A stretch of DNA of 64,000 bases from Bacteroidota bacterium (GTDB taxonomy: Bacteria > Bacteroidota > Bacteroidia > Chitinophagales > Saprospiraceae), in assembly GCA_020160935.1 (NCBI GenBank), contig JAIUPL010000019.1:62001-126000 (forward strand), given 5' to 3'. Under the pieces are notes generated by a model, which searched no databases, was not told the origin of the DNA, and saw only the letters and a program-made list of their open reading frames with translations. Below are positions 42,063 to 49,716 of this stretch, piece by piece. The translations under genes and the position numbers were made by a program. Positions within the stretch are counted from its first letter, which is position 1. Each line of letters starts with the position of its first letter.

Positions 42063-42203
42063 TTATTTCACAAAGAAGAAGTACATCAACACCATCAGCG
42101 CGATGGTAGCGATCACGAGCACGGTAACGAACTTACGCCGGTCTTCGGAATCCTGTGCAGCATATTTGTTCGACGGTTTGCCTCCTTTCGACTTAGTAGA
42201 CAT
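42063..42203 (-). CDS. 46-residue single-pass membrane protein
   Basis: A short reading frame from an ATG (42201-42203) to TAA (42063-42065). The product begins MSTKSKGGKPSNKYAAQDSE, a basic polar segment, followed by DRRKF and one hydrophobic helix (VTVLVIATIALMVLMYFFF) and ends VK. This layout is typical of small tail-anchored membrane proteins. The frame sits between a terminator and a promoter-like pair on the same strand (42290-42320), which supports a real transcript. No family is recognised. Confidence 0.75.
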   Translation of the reverse strand: MSTKSKGGKPSNKYAAQDSEDRRKFVTVLVIATIALMVLMYFFFVK

Positions 42204-42289
42204 GGTGTAGAATTTTTTATGGTGAAGGTTAAGAAGTAGTCTTGTTTCGTATTCGGCGTTTGGTTTAAAAACGGGTTGTTTTCAGATTG

Positions 42290-42320
42290 CAAATATCATT
42301 GTTCCGGGGAATTTTCAAAA
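42290..42320 (-). promoter_or_regulatory. Candidate promoter of the 46-residue protein gene
   Basis: On the minus strand TTTTG (42316-42320) is followed after 18 nt by GATATTTG (42290-42297), one mismatch from TAnnTTTG. The start codon lies about 87 nt downstream. Confidence 0.5.
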
Positions 42321-42373
42321 TGATGCCCGTCAGTAGTTCAGGTTGATTGGGATATTTATTTTTTGCAACAATA

Positions 42374-44017
42374 TTAATGCAGCCCCTGCTCTCTGAAAAT
42401 CCGGTTCAGCCATTTGATCATCAGCGACAGAGCCAGTGTTGCCAGTCCCAGCAGTGCAAAATTGACCCAGAAAAAGGCCGCTTTGTCATCATATCGATCC
42501 CACATGGTAGCCAGTACGCCGCTTAATTTATTGCCCAACGAAGTAGCCAGTTGCCAGCCGCCCATCATCAGGCCGGTGAGGTGGCGGGGCGACATTTTGG
42601 ACACCATCGACAAGCCCATGGGGCTCAAGCACAACTCGCCGACGGTGATGACCCCGTAAGAGCCCACCAGCCACCAGGCCGAGGCTTTTTCGGCGCCATT
42701 GTGGCACATGTACACAGCAGTTACCATGACAAGGGTGGACAGCGCAGAAATGGCCAGGCCCCACCAGATTTTCCCGGGAGTGGTGGGTTCTTTACCTCGT
42801 TTTCTCAGCCAGGAGAAGGCAAAAATGATCAGCGGCGTGAGCGCCACCACAAAAAACGGGTTGACGGATTGGTAGATTTCTGTAGAAATCAGCGCCACTT
42901 CCTGCCCTTGGGGTGGCCTTTCAGCCTCCGGCACATTTTTAAAATAGGGGTTTATCGTGGCAATTTTTACAATTTTATTGTCAGCATCCCGCTCTGTTCG
43001 GAATTGTTCGTCATATTTTGGATACTGCGCCGTATCGGTCGATACCATTTGTGCCATTTTCAGATCAGTAGCGGCCCCTTTTGCCCAGGTTGGCATAGCG
43101 CGGTCGGTGTAAAACTCCGCCCAGGTGGTAAGTGCAGTACCATTTTGTTTGAAAATGGCCCAAAACATAATTACCACGGCATACACCGATAAGAGGGCTT
43201 TGATGCGGGGCTTGTCTTCCACCGATGCATTGCGGAGTGTCCAGATATAAAACCCTATGACCGGCAGGCTGCCGAACAGGAACGCATCCGTAGAGTCGGA
43301 ACCAAAAATATCGCCCGGAATCATCCAGGCCAACACACCTGTGGCAACCGCGGGCAACAAGACAGAACTCAACAGGCGCCCTACCCCAAACTGGTCGTCC
43401 GGACTTTTCTCTTTCACTACATCTGCATGTGCATAGTGTTTCATACCTACCAAAAAGACCACCACGCCGATAAACATTCCTATGCCTGCCGCCGCAAAGG
43501 CAGCACCCCAGCCAATGTTCCAGCGCAACCAGGCCGCAAAAAAGTTGCACACCAGCGCACCGATATTGATGCCCATGTAAAAAATGTTGTAGCCCGTGTC
43601 TTTGAGTTCCTTATACCGTTCTTCATTGTACAAATTGCCCAGCAAGACGGAAATATTCGGTTTGAAAAAGCCGTTTCCCAATATCATGATGGCCAGCGAG
43701 GTGTAAAACGAAGCAAAATTGTTGGGAATAGCCAGCAATAAATACCCCGCTCCCATCAACACCCCTCCCAGTACGATGCTCACTCTATACCCCAACACCC
43801 GGTCGGCTATCAAACCTCCAATAAAAGGCGTGAGGTACACCAGCGCGATAAAAGTGCCGAAAATATCGGATGCTTGCGCACGATCCAGCGACAGCCCGCC
43901 ACGTTGCGAATCGGTCATGTACAATACAAAAATGCCGATCATCAAATAGTAACCAAAACGTTCCCACATTTCGGTGAAAAAAAGAAAGGGCAGGCCGGAC
44001 GGGTGTTTTTTGAACAT
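42374..44017 (-). CDS. POT/PTR2 family proton-coupled peptide transporter
   Basis: A 547-residue transporter of the major facilitator superfamily that brings di- and tripeptides into the cell with protons. It has the POT signature FFTEMWERFGYYLMIG near the N-terminus and about 12-14 membrane helices. A conserved GNGFFKPNIS-type motif lies in helix 4. A longer soluble insertion (about residues 300-380) interrupts the helices. The ATG at 44017 (MFKKHPSGLPFLFF) fits family starts; upstream codons are made of palindrome words. The palindrome begins 2 nt upstream of the start codon. Confidence 0.93.
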   Translation of the reverse strand: MFKKHPSGLPFLFFTEMWERFGYYLMIGIFVLYMTDSQRGGLSLDRAQASDIFGTFIALVYLTPFIGGLIADRVLGYRVSIVLGGVLMGAGYLLLAIPNNFASFYTSLAIMILGNGFFKPNISVLLGNLYNEERYKELKDTGYNIFYMGINIGALVCNFFAAWLRWNIGWGAAFAAAGIGMFIGVVVFLVGMKHYAHADVVKEKSPDDQFGVGRLLSSVLLPAVATGVLAWMIPGDIFGSDSTDAFLFGSLPVIGFYIWTLRNASVEDKPRIKALLSVYAVVIMFWAIFKQNGTALTTWAEFYTDRAMPTWAKGAATDLKMAQMVSTDTAQYPKYDEQFRTERDADNKIVKIATINPYFKNVPEAERPPQGQEVALISTEIYQSVNPFFVVALTPLIIFAFSWLRKRGKEPTTPGKIWWGLAISALSTLVMVTAVYMCHNGAEKASAWWLVGSYGVITVGELCLSPMGLSMVSKMSPRHLTGLMMGGWQLATSLGNKLSGVLATMWDRYDDKAAFFWVNFALLGLATLALSLMIKWLNRIFREQGLH

Positions 44018-44018
44018 G

Positions 44019-44157
44019 CTAGAGAGAGTGTGAGAGAGTGAGAAAAGTGAGAGAGTGAGAGTTCGAAGAGTGTACTGCTTCTCAACCAATATCTCAAGAG
44101 TAATACCGTACACTCTACGGACTCTCACTCTCTCACTTCTCTCACTCTCTCACTTCT
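44019..44157. repeat. Intergenic inverted repeat, family B copy 2 (divergent region)
   Basis: GTGAGAGA octads (44019-44076) face CTCTCACT octads (44117-44157). The inner motifs are TTCGAAGAGTGTAC and GTACACTCTACGG. It lies between the divergent peptide-transporter and secreted-protein genes. Confidence 0.88.
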
Positions 44158-44201
44158 GATAAAGCGCAAATGTAAAAAATGATTTGTATGCCGCTCCTTC
44201 C

Positions 44202-44209
44202 TATCTTTG
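44202..44209 (+). promoter_or_regulatory. Candidate -7 box upstream of the small secreted protein gene
   Basis: TATCTTTG is a full TAnnTTTG match 47 nt upstream of the ATG at 44256. A TTTG (44183-44186) lies only 15 nt upstream, which is short for the -33 element. Confidence 0.4.
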
Positions 44210-44255
44210 CCGGACAATTACAGTAATAAAATTTTTCAGCAATCAGATTCGACGC

Positions 44256-44699
44256 ATGTTACAAAAAGTTTTGTTGACGATTCTCCTTTCAATGATATGT
44301 GCGGCCAGCGTGATGGCCCAGCAACCTGCCACACCACCTGAAGGTCCCTCCTTTACGCCGCCGGCGGCTCAACACGCCGACAGTGTCATGGTGACCATTA
44401 TTTTAAAACACCAGCAGGATAAAAACCTGGCCGAAATTCGCCGCATCCTCGAAGCGCAGGGTTTCTGGGATATGTTCCCGCCGGAAGATGCCCGGGTGGT
44501 ATCCTGGACGCTGGCCATGGGCGTAGGCCATATCATTACGCTGCAAGTGCCCGCAGGCGCCGTACGCCGCCTCAACCTGGCCATAGAAAACGGCGCGTGG
44601 GGCGCTTACGACTCGGAAATTTACCTTTCATACGACTACATGCCCGTCTGGAAAGACTATGTGGAAAAGCGCGAAGACGCCAAGGCCGACCGGAATTAA
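44256..44699 (+). CDS. Small secreted protein of unknown function
   Basis: A 147-residue protein with a signal peptide (MLQKVLLTILLSMICAASVMAQ, cleavage near residue 22). A Pro-rich linker (PATPPEGPSFTPPAA) follows, then a compact alpha/beta domain with ILKHQQDKNLAEIRRILEAQGFWDMFPPED and a Trp/Tyr-rich end. I recognise no family. The ATG at 44256 directly precedes the signal peptide. It lies 113 nt upstream of the AsmA-like gene and may share its envelope context. Confidence 0.75.
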   Translation: MLQKVLLTILLSMICAASVMAQQPATPPEGPSFTPPAAQHADSVMVTIILKHQQDKNLAEIRRILEAQGFWDMFPPEDARVVSWTLAMGVGHIITLQVPAGAVRRLNLAIENGAWGAYDSEIYLSYDYMPVWKDYVEKREDAKADRN

Positions 44700-44812
44700 G
44701 GGAAACTTAAAAGAATTCTAACATTTGTAGTGGCAACTTTTGCCCTCCCCGTTCGTTCTGTTACAAATGTTGCCAGGCCAAACGACCTCGCACGGACGAC
44801 TCTATTATTTCT

Positions 44813-47800
44813 ATGAAAAAGATACTTTTCGGCATCGCCATTACCCTGCTGCTGTTGCTCGTAGCATTGATTTCGCTTCCTTATTTCTTCAAGGACGAGA
44901 TCATTGCACAGGTCAAAACGGCAGCCAATGAAAGCCTGACGGCCACTGTGGATTTCAAAGACGTCGACATCTCTGTGTTCCGTCATTTCCCGAAATTGTC
45001 AGTCGGACTCGAAGGGCTGGAAGTGACCAATGGCCCCGGGCCTTTCGAAGGTGTTAAACTCGTTCAATGCCCTCGGCTCGATGTAACCGTCGATCTGTGG
45101 TCGGCACTGTTTGGCAGTTCGGTCGTGGTCAACGGCCTGTTTTTCGACCAGCCTGATATCAAAGTGTACGTACTCAGCAATGGCGCGGCCAATTATGATA
45201 TTACCAAACCGGAACCTGCCGGCGCCGAAACGGCTTCTTCTGAAAGCAGCCCAGTCCAACTTGAAAAATACGGCATTTCCAACGGTAAAATCCTCTATGA
45301 CGACCGCGGACTCGATATGAAAGCCGAAATGGCCGGGCTGGATCATACAGGCTCCGGTGAATTCACGTCCGATCTGTACGATTTCGTCATGGAAACAGCC
45401 GTGCAACAATTGTCGGTCAACTACGGCGGCATTCAATACCTGCGCAATGCCCGCGCCGACTGGAAAGCCACGCTGGGCGCCGATATGAAAAACATGAAGT
45501 TTACTTTCAAGGACAATGACCTGAAAGTGAACGACCTGAAATTTATGCTCGACGGATGGGTGCAAATGCCTGAAAATACGGAAGATATCCGCATGGACCT
45601 GACCTTCGGAACGCCGGCCAATACCTTTAAAAGTCTCTTGAGCATTGTTCCTGGCGCCTACACGCAGGATTTTTCCGATGTGCAGGCCAATGGTACCGTA
45701 CAGTTCGCCGGATTTGCCAAAGGCACTTACAACGAAACCACTTACCCTGCTTTCAAACTCGATTTTAAGGTGGGTAATGCCGATTTCAAATATCCTTCGC
45801 TGCCCCTCGGCGTGAGCAATATCAATGTGGACGCTTCCATTAACAGCCCCACCTCGCGCATGAACGATATGACGGTCAATATTCCGAAATTCAGCCTGCG
45901 CATCGGCTCCAATCCGCTGGAAGGTTATTTCAATCTGAAAACGCCGGAAACCAACCCTACTGTCGATACGAAAATCAACGGCACCCTCAACCTCGGCGAA
46001 CTGTCCAAGGCTTTCCCCGTGGAAGGCGTGCAGGAACTGGCCGGTATCATCCGCGCCAATATGACCATCAAAGCCTCCATGAACCAGATCGATCAGCAAC
46101 AATACGATCAGGTAAACATGGCTGGCGACTTCGGCATGACCGGCATTTCGTACCGCGCCGAGGGTATGCCGCCGGTAAAGATCAATCAACTGAGCACGAC
46201 ACTTACGCCGCAACGTGTTGACATTCAAACATTTGATGCCAAATTAGGCAAAAGCGACCTGCGCGCTTCGGGTTCCATCGACAACCTGCTGGCATATTTC
46301 AGCACTACCAAAACCATGCGCGGCAACCTTCAGTTTTCTTCTTCCTACTTCGATGCCAATGAGTGGATGGAAGAGCCCGAACCAAGTGCCACAACCTCCA
46401 AAGTGCCCAGCGACGTGCCGCCAGCCGCTTCGGAAAAGGTGTTCGACCGCTGGGATTTCACCATGGACGGACGTATCAACAAACTGAAATACGATGTGTA
46501 CGACCTGAGCGACCTGACCATGAAAGGCCATTTTATGCCGAACAAAATGAGCATCGACGACTTTGGCATGAAAATCGGCGGCACCAGCGACCTGCGCGGC
46601 TCGGGGCAAATTTTGAATGCCTGGAACTATCTGTTTGACAACCAAACTGTTGCAGGTACCGTCAACCTTCAGTCTTCGTATTTCGACCTGAATCAGTTTA
46701 TGACGGAAGACGCAGCCACGACCACTGCGGCAGCGGCTTCCTCTACAGCACCGCCAGCAGAGTCGATCGTACCGGTTCCGGAAAACATGGACATGACGCT
46801 GAACGCCAATTTCGCCAAAGTCAAATACACGACGTACGACCTCAACAACCTCAATGGCGCCATTGTCGTGAAAAACGAGGTGGCCAAATTGCAGGATTGC
46901 ACGGCCGACCTGCTGGGCGGTCAGGTGGCACTGAATGGTACGTACGACACCCGCGACTTGTCAAAACCGGCCTTCAACATGGATATGGCCCTGCAAAACA
47001 TGGGCTTCAAGGAGTCGTTCCAGAATTTTGTGACGGTGAAGACACTCGCTCCGGTGGCCCAATTGATGGATGGCAAATTCAACACAACGTTGTCCATGAG
47101 CGGTTTGCTTGGAAAGGACATGACGCCTGATTTCAACACCTTGTCTGCCGCAGGGTTTCTGGAAACCATCAGCGCCGTGTTCAACAACTTCAAACCCATG
47201 AACAACATTGCCGACAAACTCAATGTCGAGTACCTGAAAAAACTGGAGTTGGGCAATACCAAAAACTGGTTTGAAATCAAAAACGGCCGTGTGAATGTCA
47301 AACCCTTCAACGTTCAGGTGCGCGATATTTCCATGCAAATTGGCGGCTCGCACAGCCTGACCGATGAAATGGAATACCAGATTTTGACCAAGACGCCCCG
47401 CAAAACCCTGGAAAAAAGCGGATTAGGCGCTGTCAACACCGGCTTGAATTTTCTTTCCAAGGAAGCCTCCAAAGCCGGTGTCAGCATCGCACAAGGCGAG
47501 TTTATCAACGTTCGTTTCGATCTCACGGGCACACTCTTCAATCCGAAAGTGGGTATGAAAATCCTGGGCTCCGATGGTCAAAGCACTATCAAGGAAGAAG
47601 CCGGCGCTACGGTACAGGCAACTGTCGACAAGGCAAAAGATTCGCTAACCAACGTAGCCAATCGCGAACTGGAGAAAGCCAAACAAAAGGCCAATGCAGT
47701 AGCGGACAGCCTCGCCAATGTAGCCATTCAAAAGGCCAAGGAAGCCGCTGATAAAGCCGCTCAGGAAGTAAAAAATCAGGTAGGTGAAAAAGCCAGCGAA

Positions 47801-47911
47801 AAAGTGACCGAAAAAGCCAACGAAGTACTCGGCACCGACGGCCAGAAAAAAGTGGAAGACGTGAAGAAGAAACTGAATGAGTGGGATCCGTTTAAGAAGA
47901 AGAAGAATTAG
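44813..47911 (+). CDS. AsmA family membrane-anchored protein
   Basis: A 1032-residue protein with one N-terminal membrane anchor (KKILFGIAITLLLLLVALISLPYFF) and a long periplasmic body. The start after the anchor (ATVDFKDVDISVFRHFPKLSVGLEGLEV) is the AsmA N-terminal pattern. Repeating beta segments and a C-terminal AsmA-like region (LLGGQVALNGTYDT, then ISMQIGGSHSLTDEMEYQ) follow. AsmA-like proteins are thought to bridge the periplasm and move or control lipids for the outer membrane. The last roughly 110 residues are an Ala/Lys/Glu-rich amphipathic helix similar in composition to the hendecad region of the coiled-coil protein at 12711-14381. Confidence 0.92.
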   Translation: MKKILFGIAITLLLLLVALISLPYFFKDEIIAQVKTAANESLTATVDFKDVDISVFRHFPKLSVGLEGLEVTNGPGPFEGVKLVQCPRLDVTVDLWSALFGSSVVVNGLFFDQPDIKVYVLSNGAANYDITKPEPAGAETASSESSPVQLEKYGISNGKILYDDRGLDMKAEMAGLDHTGSGEFTSDLYDFVMETAVQQLSVNYGGIQYLRNARADWKATLGADMKNMKFTFKDNDLKVNDLKFMLDGWVQMPENTEDIRMDLTFGTPANTFKSLLSIVPGAYTQDFSDVQANGTVQFAGFAKGTYNETTYPAFKLDFKVGNADFKYPSLPLGVSNINVDASINSPTSRMNDMTVNIPKFSLRIGSNPLEGYFNLKTPETNPTVDTKINGTLNLGELSKAFPVEGVQELAGIIRANMTIKASMNQIDQQQYDQVNMAGDFGMTGISYRAEGMPPVKINQLSTTLTPQRVDIQTFDAKLGKSDLRASGSIDNLLAYFSTTKTMRGNLQFSSSYFDANEWMEEPEPSATTSKVPSDVPPAASEKVFDRWDFTMDGRINKLKYDVYDLSDLTMKGHFMPNKMSIDDFGMKIGGTSDLRGSGQILNAWNYLFDNQTVAGTVNLQSSYFDLNQFMTEDAATTTAAAASSTAPPAESIVPVPENMDMTLNANFAKVKYTTYDLNNLNGAIVVKNEVAKLQDCTADLLGGQVALNGTYDTRDLSKPAFNMDMALQNMGFKESFQNFVTVKTLAPVAQLMDGKFNTTLSMSGLLGKDMTPDFNTLSAAGFLETISAVFNNFKPMNNIADKLNVEYLKKLELGNTKNWFEIKNGRVNVKPFNVQVRDISMQIGGSHSLTDEMEYQILTKTPRKTLEKSGLGAVNTGLNFLSKEASKAGVSIAQGEFINVRFDLTGTLFNPKVGMKILGSDGQSTIKEEAGATVQATVDKAKDSLTNVANRELEKAKQKANAVADSLANVAIQKAKEAADKAAQEVKNQVGEKASEKVTEKANEVLGTDGQKKVEDVKKKLNEWDPFKKKKN

Positions 47912-47916
47912 AGTAT

Positions 47917-48065
47917 GTGTTTTTGTGTTTTGGTGTTTTAGTAGGGCTTCGCTCATGGCATTTGAACGAAATGGCATAAGCCTCTTTCTAAAACCAAGAG
48001 TTATAAACACAAAAACACTAAAACACAAAAACACAAAAACACATAAACACCAAAACACCAAAACA
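47917..48065. repeat. Intergenic inverted repeat, family D copy 2
   Basis: GTGTTTTG/GTGTTTTA octads face ACACAAAA/ACACCAAA octads. The spacer shares TGGCATTTG with copy 1 at 11389-11546. It ends 9 nt before the next start codon. Confidence 0.9.
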
Positions 48066-48074
48066 CCCTTTCCC

Positions 48075-48758
48075 ATGCCCATCCCTCGCTGGAAAAAATG
48101 GTTATCGCACCTCACGCCGCTGACGCTGGAGGAAACCGCTTCGGAACACAACCCCGAACTGAGCGTAGTGCTCTCGCGCGGGCGGGTGCAACTGTTGAGC
48201 GGCGACGCCATCTACTCCTGGGACGACCTGTATAAAAATTTCCTGCTGGCATTCGACCGCCTGAAGATCGACGAAGAGTCTTTTCAGGATGTGCTCATTC
48301 TGGGGCTAGGGCTCGGCTCCATTCCTTTTATGCTGGAAAAAGTGTTTCACCGCGACTACTATTACACAGCGGTGGAATGGGATGAAACCATTTCGGAACT
48401 GGCAGCCAAATACACCCTTTCTAGGCTGAAAAGCCCTGTGGATGTGGTCACCGGCGATGCCGAAATTTTTGTGGAAATCACGGAAGAACAATACGATATG
48501 GTCATCATCGACATTTTCGAAGATGAAATCACGCCGCCGCAGTTCTGTACGCCGGAGTTTCTCGAAAACTGCAAAAACCTGCTGCGCCCCAACGGCCTCC
48601 TGCTGTTCAATCGCCTGCATGGCGAAGACAGTGCCGTGAGAACCGTCACCGAACGTTTTTTTGAACGCACTTTCAAAAAGGTATTTCCCCAAGCCGCGTA
48701 TATCGATACGACCGGCAACTGGATTTTGTGGAGCAGGAAGGAGAGGGAGGAGTTATGA
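48075..48758 (+). CDS. Spermidine-synthase-like Rossmann (SAM/dcSAM) protein
   Basis: A 227-residue protein of the spermine/spermidine synthase superfamily. The cofactor loop is LILGLGLGSIPFML, the acidic loop TAVEWDETISEL, and VVTGDAEIFVE with MVIIDIFEDEITPPQF fits the catalytic Asp region, though the full aminopropyltransferase motif set is not clear. It may be a polyamine enzyme or a methyltransferase-like relative. nspC lies 6 kb away, so a direct polyamine link is uncertain. Its TGA stop is formed by a GAGTTAT word of a single-arm repeat. Confidence 0.75.
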   Translation: MPIPRWKKWLSHLTPLTLEETASEHNPELSVVLSRGRVQLLSGDAIYSWDDLYKNFLLAFDRLKIDEESFQDVLILGLGLGSIPFMLEKVFHRDYYYTAVEWDETISELAAKYTLSRLKSPVDVVTGDAEIFVEITEEQYDMVIIDIFEDEITPPQFCTPEFLENCKNLLRPNGLLLFNRLHGEDSAVRTVTERFFERTFKKVFPQAAYIDTTGNWILWSRKEREEL

Positions 48759-48778
48759 GTTTAAGAGTTATGGGTTAA
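48753..48778. repeat. Single-arm family E run (GAGTTAT heptads)
   Basis: Three GAGTTAT-like words without a complementary arm. The first supplies the stop codon of the spermidine-synthase-like gene. Confidence 0.7.
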
Positions 48779-48848
48779 CATGCCACCACTACGGAACCAC
48801 CATGGCTCCTTACGCGTTTACATCCTGTCTAATTCGAACCGAATCCAC

Positions 48849-49469
48849 ATGAACGTACAACAATCCTATAACCTTTGGGCCTCCCAATACGATACGAACA
48901 AAAACAAAACCCGCGACCTCGAAGCCTATGCCCTCAGAACCACCCTGGAAGGCCGGTCTTTCCAGCATATTCTGGAAATTGGCTGTGGCACCGGTAAAAA
49001 CACCGAGTGGCTGCAAACTTGCGCCGAGCGCGTCACCGCCGTCGATCTTTCGGAAGGCATGCTGGCAGTAGCGCGTACCAAAATAACGGCGCCGCACGTC
49101 GAATTTCAGCAGGCGGATATCACACAAGAATGGCACTTTGGTGCGCAGCAATTCGACCTGATTACGTTCAGTCTGGTGCTGGAACATATCGAAGACCTGG
49201 AACCCATATTCAAGGAAGTGGCAAAAGCCCTTGCCCCGGGCGGAATCGTGTATGTAGGCGAATTGCACCCTTTCAAACAATACACTGGCACGCAGGCGCG
49301 CTTTGACACGCCGGAAGGAAGGCAACTGGTGCCTTGTTTTAGCCACCATATTTCCGATTTTTTGCGGGCTGCGGGGAGCAATGGTCTATCGTTGCAGCAA
49401 TTTGAGGAGTATTTTGATGAGGATGACCGCAATGGTATTCCAAGGCTGGCGCGATTTGTTTTTGGATAG
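48849..49469 (+). CDS. Class I SAM-dependent methyltransferase
   Basis: A 206-residue methyltransferase. Motif I is ILEIGCGTGKNTEWL, motif II AVDLSEGML, motif III VEFQQADIT and motif IV FDLITFSLVLEHIEDL, as in the methyltransferase-11/25 families. The ATG at 48849 (MNVQQSYNLWASQYD) matches family starts. The substrate is unknown. The TAG stop overlaps the outer edge of the next palindrome. Confidence 0.88.
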   Translation: MNVQQSYNLWASQYDTNKNKTRDLEAYALRTTLEGRSFQHILEIGCGTGKNTEWLQTCAERVTAVDLSEGMLAVARTKITAPHVEFQQADITQEWHFGAQQFDLITFSLVLEHIEDLEPIFKEVAKALAPGGIVYVGELHPFKQYTGTQARFDTPEGRQLVPCFSHHISDFLRAAGSNGLSLQQFEEYFDEDDRNGIPRLARFVFG

Positions 49470-49502
49470 ATGGTTCGGCTTCGCCTCACATTTAGATAAA
49501 GC

Positions 49503-49703
49503 GTTCGGCTTCGCCTCACAGGGGGATTTGGGATTTTGCGGATTAAGCGGATTATATAGATTTTTATGGCCTGACGGCCATTTATTTTTGATTTAATTTG
49601 ACTACAAAAAATCAAAAAGTATGGCCGTCAGGCCATAAAAATCTATATAATCCGCTTAATCCGCAAAATCCCAAATCCCTCTCGCCGTTAGGCGAAGCCG
49701 AAC
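49503..49703. repeat. Intergenic inverted repeat, family J (convergent region)
   Basis: The outer arms are GTTCGGCTTCGCCT and GGCGAAGCCGAAC. Next come GCGGATTAAGCGGATTATA words and their complement, then ATGGCCTGACGGCCAT and its counterpart around an AT-rich loop. A second copy of the GTTCGGCTTCGCCTCACA word lies just before it (49472-49490). GGCCTGACGGCC also occurs in the element at 1056-1257. Confidence 0.9.
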
Positions 49704-49716
49704 AGTCTATCTAACA

